Positions 1 to 10,534 of a stretch of 64,000 bases of DNA are shown here, piece after piece. Source of the DNA: Atopsyche davidsoni (lineage: Eukaryota; Arthropoda; Insecta; Trichoptera; Hydrobiosidae); contig JAILWY010000022.1 of assembly GCA_022113835.1 (NCBI GenBank), positions 992,001 through 1,056,000 of the forward strand, written 5' to 3'. The number at the start of each line of letters is the position of its first letter. Position 1 is the stretch's first letter. Both the position numbers and the translations under genes were made by a program. A model generated the notes under the pieces. It saw nothing but the letters and a program-made list of their open reading frames with translations, made no database searches and was not told where the DNA came from.

Positions 1-564
1 ATATAATGTATTTCAAAGTAGTTTTTGTAAAGTGTATTTTATTTTACTTCTTAAGGACTTTCTTAGACTCTCTGATCTGTGTTTTTGTGGAGTATTAGTA
101 TTAAATCGAGTTCTTTTAAATACGCACGATACTATTGCTGAAAAAGTCATTACAAAGATAAATAATTCTACTGCATTATATACGCCCCAGCTTCCATTTC
201 GTGAAGGCTTTACAGCAAAGGTACTTTGGTTAAGCAAGTTTTCTCATAACCACTCACCCGACCGGCTAACTTTCGACCTCTGTTGGTTGTGTTCGGTTCT
301 TGGTGGAGATAACCCACAAAGCGTGTCATTCCCAGGCCGGAGTTAAGGGAGCTCATGGGGGTAGGTGTGCGCACCCCTTCTCCCAGGCTGTGCAACCACT
401 TAGGTACTCCGTGTTTCTCTTGATTTGCAAGTATTTCATTGAACCACGCTTTTAAAATACACCCTTTGAACGTTGATAAACATACAATATACATAATAAA
501 TATGATCCAACATGAATGCGGAATAAGTGCAGCCGATATAAGATAAAGATTTTTTTTCAGTTAG

Positions 565-600
565 ATAGTCACCAACCTCCCCTGAAGAGAGGCAACTGAA
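565..600 (+). repeat. 3' tail fragment of dispersed family F
   Basis: This short piece carries the 'gtcaccaacctcc' and 'gagaggca' motifs found at the end of a family seen many times in the window (14405, 29655 and, on the other strand, 38711 and 40966). Read as codons the motif resembles the C-terminal 'MVANL...' tail of insect non-LTR retrotransposon reverse transcriptases, but too little remains to prove that origin. Confidence 0.4.
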
Positions 601-631
601 AAATAAAATATATTTACGTGTATTTGTTTTA

Positions 632-1108
632 GTGACCGTTTCATCTCGAGAACGTGGTTCCAACAGAAGTTCCACTTGCCATACATCCAATCAATCAATT
701 GAAGCTGTCAACGAATTATTCCCTAATAAGATCATTTCGCGTAGAGGTAACATCAACTGGCCTCCCAGAAGCCCCGAACTTAAGCCACTTGACTATTTCG
801 TATGGGAATACCTTAAAAGTAGAGTTTATGGTAATAATCTGATATACCTAACGGAATTTAAACAAAACATCAGGTCAGAAATGGGGCAGCAATACCAAGG
901 CTATGTGTCAGCGTGTTATCAGCAATCTTCGTACCAGATAAAAAGAGTGCCAGCAGCGCATAACGGTCACCATTTGATTAACATCATCATTTCAAAATAA
1001 TTTTCTATTTTGTATTCTTATAATCAACAGCAAAAAAAATAACTTGATTACAAGTAATTTTTGTTTTACTGAACTAACAAATACCCGATATACTTTTTGG
1101 ACACACTG
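632..1108 (+). mobile_element. Tc1/mariner-superfamily relic, copy A (5' end missing)
   Basis: The frame encodes the C-terminal part of a DDE transposase, including 'NWPPRSPELKPLDYF' followed by 'KSRVYGNN'. This is the third-aspartate region in Tc1/mariner-type enzymes. The 3' end reaches the terminal motif 'tttttggacacactg', shared with copies at 24855, 36308 and 39642. The left end with its inverted repeat is absent. At the site corresponding to the second catalytic aspartate the sequence is altered. It is a dead relic; the superfamily call is firm, the exact family is not. Confidence 0.8.
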
Positions 1109-1439
1109 AAATGTATACGTGAATCATTTTTATCTTGTTATACTAACACGCTTAATCAAAATAGCCTTAGATTTTAATTGATTTTTAATATTAGCAGAAT
1201 AATACTATACATTAGAAAACGTGCCCGAGTGCCTCCAGGCCCGGGGCCTGCTGGGCACGGCAGGGGGCGACGATCCCCGGGGCAATCACTTGTGGAATCA
1301 ATGCAAAACACATGCTTTTTTAATTGCTAGGTTTGTTTTGTGTGAGATCAGTCACTTGTCAAATTCAAAGTACCGTTAGACGATATATTAAAAAAAAAAA
1401 ATACCACCAACTAAAATGTTAACGAACCCGCATTTTTCA
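1109..1439. other. Unassigned AT-rich spacer with a GC islet
   Basis: There is no supported gene. A GC-rich islet at about 1222-1290 interrupts otherwise AT-rich DNA and contains the self-complementary 'ggcccggggcc'. I could not match it to anything else in the window. Confidence 0.5.
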
Positions 1440-2007
1440 AAGGCCGAAGTCCCATACTCGAGTTTTTTTGATAATTTTCTGGTCCGTTTTGCGAAAAATC
1501 GACTGCACCAATAAAAAAAATTTAAATGCAAAAAGTTAGATACATCACTTCTTTCGATCAAAATATATTTTTATTTCTTGTAAATTTACTTTTAATATGA
1601 TAAATATGTGTTTTTCCGATTGAAGTGTAGGCATTTGGATATTCGTCGTGTCGCTGTTCTAAGAGTCCTAAACATTTAAAAGTCTTTTTTTTAATTGGAA
1701 TTAAAAGAAAAAATATAAACTCTGTGCGATTTATTATTTTAAAAATTAAAAAAAAAAAAATCTTTAACAAACTTTGGTTTTGAAAAGTCGTAATTTTATC
1801 CAATTTTTTAACATAGTCAAGATTTTATTTTACCCTGAAAATGGACGTTAATTAAATAATAAAAAATATGTTAATATAATTTATAGTTTTTTCAATATTC
1901 TACAAAAAAATAAATTTTCGGCATAGAAAAATAAAGTGACAATTAAATTAATTAAATGACACGATTTCGCCAGGTAAAACGGTCCTTTTTTTGTGGCAGA
2001 CGGGGGA
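1440..2007 (+). repeat. Dispersed AT-rich repeat R1, copy 1
   Basis: This roughly 0.55-kb non-coding unit recurs in the same orientation at 51804 and inverted at 37857 and 47113. Shared landmarks in order are 'tccgttttgcgaaaa', 'tgcaaaaagtt', 'tatgtgtttttccgattgaa', 'cctaaacattta', 'gttaattaaataataaaa' and 'aataaagtgacaattaaatt'. No long frame and no clear terminal inverted repeats were found, so the class is unknown. Confidence 0.75.
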
Positions 2008-2049
2008 TGGACACCAAGCAAGGTTAACACTGCTGTCCAATAGCATTAT

Positions 2050-2170
2050 GATATAATTCTTTCCATGCAATGCTCTGGAAATCATCCACAATCATTCCAA
2101 GTCCACTACTGCATTACAGAATGGCACCCATGCACAAGCAACATAATGGGGAGAGCAGGGAGGTACATAA
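2050..2170 (-). repeat. Dispersed family F fragment
   Basis: The motifs 'attccaagtccactactgc', 'cagaatggcacccatgcac' and 'gagagcaggga' match the family also seen at 12060, 26640, 38711, 40966, 48482 and 48840. I assign it to the minus strand because the tail motif 'gagaggcact' reads that way in the longer copies. Confidence 0.55.
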
Positions 2171-2240
2171 AAAATACTCGATTTTCTTTGCAGAGGCACG
2201 TCTTTGCTGACGCGACACGGCGCTGTATCCAATTCATTCG

Positions 2241-3142
2241 TACGAGGGCGGTCCGATAAGTACTTAGCCTACAAAAGAAAAACGAAAATTTTGGAAAAGT
2301 GACGATTTATTTCTCAAAATAGTCTCCTTTTAGCTCGATACACTTGACCCAGCGATGCTCCAACTTCTTTAACCCGTCTGAAAAATACGTTTTCTCGAGG
2401 TCTGCAAAGTAGGCCTCCGTGGCGACGATGACCTCCTCATTCGACTTAAATTTCTGCCCTGGAGAATACGGTGGATGGGGGAGCAGTTCGTAGCGCATTT
2501 CGATCAATTTGGCCGGAGGTGTGAGCCGGTGCGTTGTCATGGTGGAAGAGCACTTTTTTCTTCGCCAAATGGGGCCGTTTTTTTCTGCAATTCGGCGTCG
2601 AATCGGCCCAATAATTCGGCACAGTAGAGCTCTGTGACCGTTTTGACTTCTCCAGGTAGTCAATGTAGATCACACCCTGTTAATCCCAGAAAACGGTGGC
2701 CATCACCTTTCCGGTCGATAGGACAGTTTTCGCCTTCTTCTGAGCACGTTCGCCGGGTGAAATCCACTGTTTCGACTGCTCCTTGGTCTTTGGTGTGTAC
2801 CAGTGGATCCATGTTTCTTCGACGGTCACGAAACGATGCGTCAAACACTGCTCCAAATTGGTCTCACTGTTGCGCTTGTTATCCGGAGTGAGGAAACGCG
2901 GCACCCATCACGCCAACAGCATTCTCATGCCCAAAATTTCATACAGGATATGACCCACGCGGTCTTTTGAAATGCCTACTGTTTCAGCTATCTTGCGCAC
3001 CTTCAATCGCGTTATCCTCCGACGTGCGAAACTCGTCAAACCAATTTTTGACAGTAGCAATGTACTACACGATAGTAAATCTTTCTCGCGAGACAAGCAC
3101 CATCGGGCGGTGAGGCTAAGTACTTATCGGACCGCCCTCGTA
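2241..3142 (-). mobile_element. Mariner element copy 1, internally deleted, both ends present
   Basis: The outer ends are inverted copies of 'tacgagggcggtccgataag' and each lies on a TA, the mariner target. At about 900 bp it is shorter than the roughly 1.3 kb typical of intact mariners. Related copies lie at 27195 and 44389. It is nonautonomous in its present state. Confidence 0.92.
2307..3096 (-). pseudogene. Mariner transposase pseudogene (copy 1)
   Basis: Fragments in different minus frames follow mariner transposase order. First comes an N-terminal helix-turn-helix piece ('VRKIAETVGISKDRVGHILYE'-like, about 2990-2930), then 'ETWIHWYTP' (about 2820), then 'HHDNAPAHTS' (about 2550) and a C-terminal 'KCIELKGDYFEK' (about 2310). 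The first catalytic aspartate, normally in 'VDETWIHW', reads glutamate ('VEETWIHW'). The region around the third aspartate ('SPDLAPCD' in the family) is deleted. Stops and frameshifts separate the pieces, so it cannot encode an active enzyme. Confidence 0.88.
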
Positions 3143-4660
3143 TGTATGAAGGGTTGTGTAGGCAGCTTTAGCATCGAGGTTCGAGACCCTTCTCCCCGGG
3201 TTCATTGTTTACACGCCTTCCGGGACTCCGCTCTCACTAATTGGAACATATCCCAAAACGGCGGGGGTCGCGGGGGCTCTGTCCCATGGCGCAGGAGTCT
3301 GGCCCCCGCTGCGATTAGCGGCTCCCATAGAGCATTCCATGCATTCCCCATCATCAGGAAGCTACCCATCAACATCGTGATGATTAAAAACATCGCCGAG
3401 CATCGAGCAGCGGAGGCCGTGAATATCCCCGTAATGATTTTCTCGGTCGTTTCGTGCTATGAAATATTGTCTCCATCAAGCACGCGGCACTAAAGTTTAT
3501 GGTATAATATGTGGCGTATTACAAATCAAACCGGTCCACCGTGGATTAATTCGAAGACTTGAATCTTTATGAGTTTATACGCTTGTGCTTTCAGCGAGAA
3601 CAACCCCTTCGTACCCTGCTACCCCTCCAAAACAACACCACCCTGCCCGAGGCGCTCCTCTCTCATAAAGGCTTCGATCGATTTTTTTGTGGCGCTGAGC
3701 CCGTGGTTGGGAAGATTATAACATTTGCATAATGTACTTATTGAATATTCATCTCTTCGGTGCCTCAATACTGAAGATCGCGACCGTCTATGTTTAAAAA
3801 ATTTATTTAAAATCATCAACTCATCACGCTTCAAGCCTCAAATAACACATATTAAAAATAATAATGTAAAAATCAAGAAACTTCAAATAAACCCACAACC
3901 GCGCAATAAAAATAACGATATGCCAAGAAACATCGGCCTAATTTAAACGAATGCCGTAACAAGCCAGGGGTAGAGATAAATCATGTCGGATGCCCGATTT
4001 TAATTACCGCGGCCGGCCAACAGATGGCCGCGAAACAAAAGCATTGTTTCGGTGTTGCCCCTTAACTTCATATCTATAGTGGGTCCGTGCGAAGTGAGCG
4101 GGAGAGGCTGAACTCCAAACTCAAGCACAAACGTTTGTTTGACTTGGTGGTCTGTGTAAAAATAGTTTTTTTTTGTATTTTAGAGTATTTTGTGCAGCAG
4201 TAGAAAATGTAGCAGTTTTTTTAAACAGTTTCTGCTACACACCTGTCACCTTGCACAGCTATTTTCTTGCAAACGAAAAAAGATTCCTACGTCATATCTG
4301 ATTGCATATTTTACAATTTTTTTTTTTTCGGTAGATAAGCTTGCGTCATATTCGGTGTTGCCCACTACTAGAGGTTTAATTTGAACCGCAGCTGGCAACC
4401 CTGAGGGTAGAATAGGGTGACATGGCTGCACAGCCGTTTTGTCGGGACAAAGATAGATACACATTGTGTGACTGAACGGTCAATTGCGTTTTAACCCTCT
4501 GTTTACAGCCGCCTCGTCTCGCCGAGGGTTAAAAACTACAGCACCATAACAACGAAAATCACCATGATCAGATGATAAATTTAAAAAAATAATAAGCCAA
4601 CACTCTAACCTAAATTAAAACAAGTATTTAATGCTTTCATTCAAGTAAAAATAAATACCT
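3143..4660. other. Unassigned intergenic DNA
   Basis: I see no supported gene in this 1.5 kb. A single MITE end motif ('gtgtaggcagcttta') lies at about 3155. GC-rich sequence at 3235-3330 opens frames on both strands without family resemblance. The stretch at 3990-4055 is GC-rich and unique in the window, with 'ggccggcc' and two 'gatggccgcg'-type words. Confidence 0.4.
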
Positions 4661-4777
4661 AAGCAGCCTACACGCGAATATCAATCACCCCATGGCTTTT
4701 TTTTATTTGGTCTGTTTTAGAGGTTGCTATTGCTTAATCACCATTCGGTTGTGTCGAAGCGCGTGTAGGCAGCTTTA
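4661..4777. mobile_element. Short MITE with 'aagc-gcctacacgcg' ends
   Basis: The left end 'aagcagcctacacgcg' and right end 'gcgtgtaggcagctt' are near-perfect inverted copies enclosing about 85 bp of non-coding DNA. The same end motif occurs alone at 3155, 18485, 26437 and 39000, as a pair at 43998-44178, and makes up the satellite at 58867-60430. Confidence 0.65.
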
Positions 4778-5685
4778 TTATTTAACTGGGTGTATATAAA
4801 TCCGGCTACTATATAACGCGACGTTTTTAAGTGAATGTAAAATTTTTAGGACTTTAAAAAGCTTTCGGTGGAATCTAGCAGGGAATTGTCGAACTGCGCA
4901 CCTGGACTCTTCCCTTCGCAGCAGGGGAGGTCAACATTTGGTTTGAACAGGCAATTGTATTTAGGCGATTGCGAAACGACGAGAATTTTTTTGCAGTTTT
5001 AGAATATACGCCCTCGTGGCCTTCGAGGCTTAGTAGCAACTGGTCAAGATACCAATTGCTACAAAACAGTAATTATTAGTAATATTTTTTCTAACAGTGA
5101 AGATGTCGAGTTTTGTGTCAAAAAGCAGTATTTGCGGGAAGCTTTGCTTTTCATTTGCTTGAGGAGGCTTTTGGCAAAAATGCATTATCAAAAGCTACCT
5201 GTGAAGTGGTGATTTCGACATTAAGGATAAAAAACAGCTGAGGGTGCCGATCTGCTGGCGTTATTGGATGAAGATGATACGCAAACACAAGATTAAATAA
5301 ACATAACTCACCCCAAAGCGTGTCACGGGAAAAAATCAATGGCAAGGAAAATGGGTGCCGCATGAGTTGACTGAGAGACAATTCCAAAATTTTGCTTTCG
5401 CGCCACGAGAGAAAAAGAGTTTCCTGTGGCGATGAAAAGTGGGTTAGGTTAGGTTAGAGGTATTTCGAGAATCCCAAACGCAAAAAATCGATGCATCGAC
5501 CTTCGTTTCTGAAAAAATACAATGAGCTGCTGAATCCGAGCTGATCAATTTGACCAATGCATTGCTTGAAATGGGACACGGGACCAGTGCCTGAACGCTG
5601 ATATGGGATCTGCTACCCACCAGTATTCACCAGACTTGGCAACTTCTGATTGACGGCACACTGCTTGGCTGGGCTACACAACCAT
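4778..5685. other. Unassigned DNA with a short TTAGG run
   Basis: No gene is recognisable. A short interstitial 'gggttaggttaggttag' lies at 5443-5458, one of at least three such runs in the window and the best clue that the host is an insect or other arthropod. Confidence 0.5.
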
Positions 5686-5689
5686 TTTT

Positions 5690-5745
5690 TGTGGAGATTG
5701 GATGTGGGGAGATTGGATGTGGGGAGATTGGATGTGAGGAGATTG
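5690..5745 (+). repeat. 15-bp minisatellite
   Basis: The unit 'gattggatgtgggga' is repeated about three and a half times. Because 15 is a multiple of three it reads through as repeats of E-I-G-C-G, which explains the open frame here. Confidence 0.8.
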
Positions 5746-5927
5746 AATGGAATCCAGAAAAGGCCCTCCAGCCGAGGGTTGCCCAGCCCTGGCGCGGTAC
5801 TGCTCCACTACAGCCTCGGGCCTTCAGTTTAATCCGTCCGCCGGGGGAGCGAGAGGACGCGGCAGAGGGAGACGGAGAGGGTGCGTGGCGTGCGTGGATG
5901 CGATATATCGATCCAAGCCCCGCGAGG

Positions 5928-6405
5928 CAGTCCGGCTGCAGGAGACCTGCCCTCAATCACTGGCGAGCACAAACGCCGATCACTGGCTCATCAAAAGTCG
6001 AAACAGACTTTAAAAACTTCGACTACTGTACCCTGAAATCCCGCCGGAAATACAACAAATGTCATATCGAAGCAGTCCATCCGCTGCAGGAGACCTGCCC
6101 CAATCACTGGCGAGCACAAACGCCGATCACTGGCTCATCAAAAGTCAGAACAAGCTTTAAGAACTTCGACTACTGTACCCTGAGATCCCGCCGGAAATAC
6201 AACAAATGTCATATCGAGGCAGTCCATCCGCTGCAGGAGACCTGCCCCAATCACTGGCGAGCACAAACGCCGATCACTGGCTCATCCAAAGTCAAAACAA
6301 GCTTTAAAAACTTCGACTACTGTACTCAAGAGATACAACCCTGAAATCCCGCCGGAGATTCAACAAATGTCATGTCGAAGCTTAGACGAGGCAGTCTCCA
6401 ATTGT
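5928..6405 (+). repeat. Tandem repeat, three units of about 145-147 bp
   Basis: Units begin near 5928, 6072 and 6219, with landmarks 'gcaggagacctgcccc', 'aacgccgatcactggctcat' and 'cgccggaaatacaacaaatg'. The spacing keeps an open frame (5691-6344) through the array as a 49-residue repeat. Unit 3 carries an insertion that breaks the frame. No signal peptide, domain or known family is evident, so I treat it as a satellite with a chance frame rather than a gene. Confidence 0.8.
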
Positions 6406-6429
6406 GGCCACATTTTTTTAAAGAATAAA

Positions 6430-6570
6430 TATAGCATCCTTCAGCTGATTGTCCAACGAAAAAAGGGGCTTTGGAAAGAGGAAGAGGAGACTGGCCCAGG
6501 ATAGAAATATATTCGATGTAATGGTCGCCAACCTCCTATAAACAGAGGCATCAAAAGAAGAAGATAAAAA
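6430..6570 (+). mobile_element. Non-LTR retrotransposon 3'-terminal fragment
   Basis: Conceptual translation with frameshifts gives 'ILQLIVQ', then an Arg/Gly/Glu-rich stretch, then 'MVANLL'. This order is typical of the extreme C-terminus of insect endonuclease/reverse-transcriptase LINEs (LLQLI-QGK-G-RGRRR...MVANLR). A second start-of-tail piece ('GFLQLIVRGKK') lies at 43064. Only the tail is present, 5'-truncated as expected for LINE copies. Confidence 0.5.
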
Positions 6571-7190
6571 ACTGAAATAATGGCTATCAGTACAGCAGTG
6601 AAAAGTCTTATGTGCAAGAAATAATGTTGAAAACACAAAAAACATAAAATACCATGGGTTGACTGTGTCACAGTATGCGCAAAGAATTTTCAGAAAACAG
6701 TCCAGTTCCAGGAAAAGCGAAGGGGAAAAAAAAGCATTTAAATAGGAAGTTTACGTGGATGCGGAATTTACGCCAGTCGCTTAGGCAGATATATTTATAA
6801 TATAGCTAATCACTATTCTGTGCAGTCGAGAGGGTTGGCCAGGCAGCATGCAGTGTATTTATCCACGCATTGTGTGCTTATGGTGAATTTGAAATTCAGA
6901 CACAGGGGGTTTTTTTTTTTTACACAAAATCAGGTTCTCCATCGCCGCGGGGCCTGCAGGGGGATGCGATTTTTCAAAGTCCAAACAACCCCTGTGATGG
7001 TGTAGGTATGCATATCTTTACAATGTCTAACATTGGGTATACATTGTATCTGTGCCATTATTGTTATTTAAAACATGCAACAAAATTTAAATAAAACGCG
7101 TATGCACAAAAAGTTTCATGGAGCTTCTCAGGGGTTTTTTTTTTGTTGTAAATATTAAAGTAGCTCAATATCCAAAAAAACCTACGAGTA
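6571..7190. other. Unassigned DNA
   Basis: There is no recognisable gene or repeat apart from T-runs at about 6908 and 7133. Small open frames lack any family resemblance. Confidence 0.4.
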
Positions 7191-8068
7191 TACTTAGCAT
7201 GATTAGGACTTATACTCAGTTTGTATAGTATGTCTTTGAACGCTATTTGTCTAAGTGAAAGCTACCTTTTAGTGACGTCATAGATATTACTATAATAGGA
7301 AAATTTATTATAGTTCTTATGGTAATAATGTGTACGGCTATCCCTTGATCCTGCGCCCAAGTTGTATGGTTTGCAATGCATGATTTAGGTGGTAGCGTGC
7401 ATGTATTTATTTATTTACAATATTGTAGTACACCTAGCATGATTGGGACTCAGTTTGTATAGTATGTCTCGCTATTTGTCTAAGTGAAAGCTACCTTTTA
7501 GTGACGTCATAGATATTATTATAATAGGTAAATTTATTATAGTTTTTATGGTAATACAGTGTATGGCTATCCCTTGATTCTGCGTCCAGGTTGTAAGGTT
7601 TGCAATGCATGACTTAGGTAGTAGCGTGCATGTATTTATTTATTTACAATATTGTAGTACACCTAGCAAGATTAGGGCTCAGTTTGTATAGTATGTCTCG
7701 CTATTTGTCTAAGTGAAAGCTACTTTTTAGTGACGTCATAGATATTATTATAATAGGTAAATTTATTATAGTTCTTATGGTAATAAAGTGTATGGCTATC
7801 CCTTGATTCTGCGTCCAGGTTGTAAGGTTTGCAATGCATGACTTAGGTGGTAGCGTGCATGTATTTATTTATTTACAATATTGTAGTACACCTAGCATGA
7901 TTAGGACTTATACTCAGTTATGACTTTGAACGCTATTTGTCTAAGTGAAAGCTACTTTTTAGTGACGTCATAGATATTATTATAATAGGTAAATTTATTA
8001 AAGTTTTTATAGTATGCATGTATTTTAGTGTATGGCTATCCCTTGATCCTAGAACACATTCTTAGCAT
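7191..8068 (+). repeat. Satellite 1: four tandem units of about 229-240 bp
   Basis: Units start at the recurring 'cttagcat/cctagcat' near 7193, 7433, 7661 and 7891; the last is shortened to about 170 bp. Each contains 'gctatttgtctaagtgaaag', 'agtgacgtcatagatatt', 'ggctatcccttgat' and 'gtagcgtgcatgtattt'. Units 2 and 3 are the most alike. Each unit holds a 'tgacgtca' palindrome (a CREB/AP-1-type site), but function is unproven. Confidence 0.93.
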
Positions 8069-8226
8069 GAGTATGCATTGAATAAATAACTAAGAACTAG
8101 ACAACACTTTAGGGATTATTCGGCAGCGTTTATGGCTGGGTAGCTGCTTGTAGGTTGTTTGGGTTATAATCAAATATTTTCTCAAGGCAACAAGAAATAA
8201 TTTGTCTCCGGCGTTGGCATTTGTGT

Positions 8227-8271
8227 CCGCCGCGCTCTCCCCCGCGGAGACGGGCGGGGAGAGCGCGGCGG
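8227..8271. other. Very stable GC-rich hairpin
   Basis: Two perfect 16-bp arms, 'ccgccgcgctctcccc' and its reverse complement, flank a 13-nt spacer. It lies in CpG-rich DNA (about 8200-8330). It could be a remnant of a MITE end or an extruding structure; no gene is visible beside it. Confidence 0.85.
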
Positions 8272-8473
8272 TGTTTGCTCGCCGCTCTGTTGATTCTCGC
8301 AGACAAAAGGAGGGCGAGTCGCGAGAAGCCCTTTCGGGTTGTTTATTTTCTTAATTGCAACGCTTTGAGCGAATTTTTGCGAAGCTGAAAAAATATCAGC
8401 CCGCTAAAAATATCAATTGCGCTCGGTTCGTTTTTGGGAAAACTCAAACGCATAACTCCCTTATATCACAATT

Positions 8474-8511
8474 AGTGTGTGTGTGTTTTTTTTTTTTTTT
8501 TTTTTTTTTTC
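8474..8511 (+). repeat. (GT)n followed by a run of about 25 T
   Basis: A short GT microsatellite runs into uninterrupted T and then 'cag'. This mimics a polypyrimidine tract with a 3' splice site, but it could equally be the poly(A) tail of a minus-strand retrocopy. Nothing downstream supports an exon. Confidence 0.7.
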
Positions 8512-9290
8512 AGCTTTAAAATCAAAGCGGCCAACACGGGGAAGACCAGATTCGAGCGGCCGCCGAGAACAAATCACAAATCTAATTTGCGTTCTCGCAA
8601 CTTATTTAATAAATTTCACATACTTGCCTCCCAGCGCGCCTTCTCGCTCGCACGCTACGGCGCCGCCCGTGGGTGCGAGCGGGACGGCGCGCCGAAATAG
8701 CTCAGAGCTATGCCCCCGTCTCTTGAACTTGAACCTGCGATCGCCCAAGCGGGTAGACGGGCCCTATCTCTGCCGAATCTCATTTGTCGTTGAGCGCGCG
8801 CTAACGCATGAGATTAGCAATAAGTTAATAGCGTCTGTATTTTTTGGGCATTTTTAAACATTGTTTAGTCTTTGTCAACAACGCAAAATAGAACGTTATA
8901 GGAACTGTATCGCATCGTGTAGCCAGTTTAACTGAGAAGATACACATATAATGAAAATCACAACTACGAGCATCTTATATACATATTTTTATTTTTGTGC
9001 AATGACGTTTGCACCGACCTACAATATTTATACATATGAGCGTCGTCTGAGCTACGAATCAGCGGTTGTCAACAGTGTAAACAATACGTATCCACGAATA
9101 CTATATAAAGAAGTCTCAGCGCTTCTCGCGTCAGAGAGACATAGTAACTTCACGCATCTTGACACAGTAACCACGTGCAATTCCACCTTGTAGAGTTATT
9201 AAAAATAACGTCATCCCATCGGCGAAAATACCAATGCCAGATGAACAAATCGACATTTTCTCGACGTATTTAAATTATGTCGATTTTTTT
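8512..9290. other. Unassigned, CpG-rich then AT-rich DNA
   Basis: The first 350 bp are CpG-rich with small inverted repeats: 'cgctcgcac/gtgcgagcg' at 8646-8680 and 'aatctcat/atgagatt' at 8777-8817. No coding family is recognised. An open frame at 8951-9193 has no identifiable domain. Confidence 0.4.
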
Positions 9291-9293
9291 ATT

Positions 9294-9628
9294 AAACGTC
9301 AATCAGATGCGTATTTATTACCCATTACGAGTTTATTATATTATTACTAATATGATTAGGCACATTAGTTCATATATAGAAGATGATTTAAAGAAACTCA
9401 GAATATTGGTTGGCCTGGGCACATTGGTTCATATGTAGAGTATGATTGTTAAAAATTCTCGATAAACGGAAGTGATTCGTTGGTACAAGGGTTAGTACAC
9501 CGGTCATGTAAACCAGGGGATGTGGGTTTAATCAAATCCCACACAAATCACGATGATATTTTCTGAGAGTTTCTTTAAATCATCTTCTATATATGAACTA
9601 ATGTACCTAATCATATTATTAATACTAT
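9294..9628 (+). mobile_element. tRNA-containing foldback element, copy 1
   Basis: An outer arm at about 9344-9397 ('atgattaggcacattagttc', 'agaagatgatttaaagaaac') is repeated inverted at about 9570-9624. Between them lie a diverged direct copy of the same arm ('gggcacattggttcat...gtagagtatgattg') and a tRNA-like unit. A leading segment at 9294-9330 ('acgtcaatcagatgcgtatt' in family form) is shared with copies at 35103 and 58153. Confidence 0.8.
9472..9551 (+). ncRNA. tRNA-like head of foldback element (not a functional tRNA)
   Basis: The ends pair as an acceptor stem (GTGATTc with aAATCAC). The region after the stem resembles a D-arm/A-box. The T-arm/B-box is interrupted by a few extra bases between 'gtgggttt' and 'aaatcccac', so this copy is broken. 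Related intact-looking heads are at 23580 and 15874. Confidence 0.6.
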
Positions 9629-9837
9629 TTAAATTATTCAAATTTTTGCACGTACTATTTCGTAAATAACTATATCATTCGATTCGTTTTATTTTTGCGA
9701 AATCAATATACAACTATTTCACAAAAAAAATAAAACAACAACTTAAATAGCCGTATTTATTTTACATAGCAGCCGCATCTACGCGGCAGATATAAATCTC
9801 CAATAAAAAAAAGTCATTGGGAGTGATATCCGCGCGG

Positions 9838-10090
9838 CTGTCGGCGCAATATGGGTCTTGGGGCCGGGGCCGGAGGGCGCACAGTCGCGTGGCGGGGCGC
9901 GCGGGCGCGGGGGGCGTGCGAGGGAGACGCAAGACGCCGCGGGGCCGTGATTGGCGGGCGCCCGCGGCGGCCCACGCCCCCAGCGGCCCGGAGAAAAATG
10001 CCCGCTCCGCCGGGGACGCTTTTCCCCGACTTTTTTTCTGTTTGTGTGCGTCTCGCTATGGATTTCTGTGGGATTCGAGAGCACCATTGG
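9838..10090. other. CpG-rich block
   Basis: GC content is very high, with many CpG and 'cggggc' words, so long frames open on both strands. Proteins from either strand are low-complexity Ala/Arg/Gly/Pro and match no family. It could be a promoter-type CpG island or GC-biased unique DNA. Confidence 0.5.
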
Positions 10091-10341
10091 CGATAGTCGA
10101 CGACGGAAATCTTTTATCTCTGGTGTATGTCTATTTTTGGATTGAACGTCAGTCAGATGCGTGTTTGTTAGCTGTTGCTGGTTTATGTTATTTTGACACG
10201 GTGTATCGGGTTGAAATTAGTAATGCTAATAATTTGAATAATCTCAATGTGAAGACAAAATATAATATATTATTTACTATAATTGGGCACATTAGTTCAA
10301 TTCAATTAAATTATGCTAGCGAGCCATTGTAATTCCATTGT

Positions 10342-10528
10342 AATATTTTTGGATAAAATACTTCAGTGATTTTCCACATTTTTGTTTTTATTAGTGACCG
10401 GTTTCGCCAACCTTTCACGTTGGCATTATCAAACAGAGTGATCATGCCAACGTGAAAGGTTGGCAAAACCGGTCACTAATAAAAACAAAAATGTGGAAAA
10501 TCACTCAAGTATTTTATTCAAAAATATT
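10342..10528. mobile_element. 187-bp palindromic foldback element
   Basis: Two arms of about 85 bp, nearly perfect inverted copies, are separated by a 17-nt loop at 10427-10443. Each arm carries the block 'ttggcgaaaccggtcac', 'aataaaaac', 'gtggaaaatcactcaagtat' and 'ttttattcaaaaatatt'. Single-arm relatives lie at 14640, 18780, 20039, 38495, 49495 and 56490. Confidence 0.88.
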
Positions 10529-10534
10529 AAACAT

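Noticed and set aside
2972..3493. 173-codon plus-strand frame
   Set aside because: It overlaps the mariner relic antisense to the transposase and continues into unrelated DNA; no family resemblance.
8474..8700. T-run plus CAG as a splice acceptor with exon downstream
   Set aside because: No conserved coding sequence follows, and a poly(A) tail of an inverted retrocopy explains the T-run as well.
9817..10332. 171-codon frame in the CpG-rich block
   Set aside because: Open because of GC bias; both strands are open, the product is low-complexity, and the end runs into repeat sequence.
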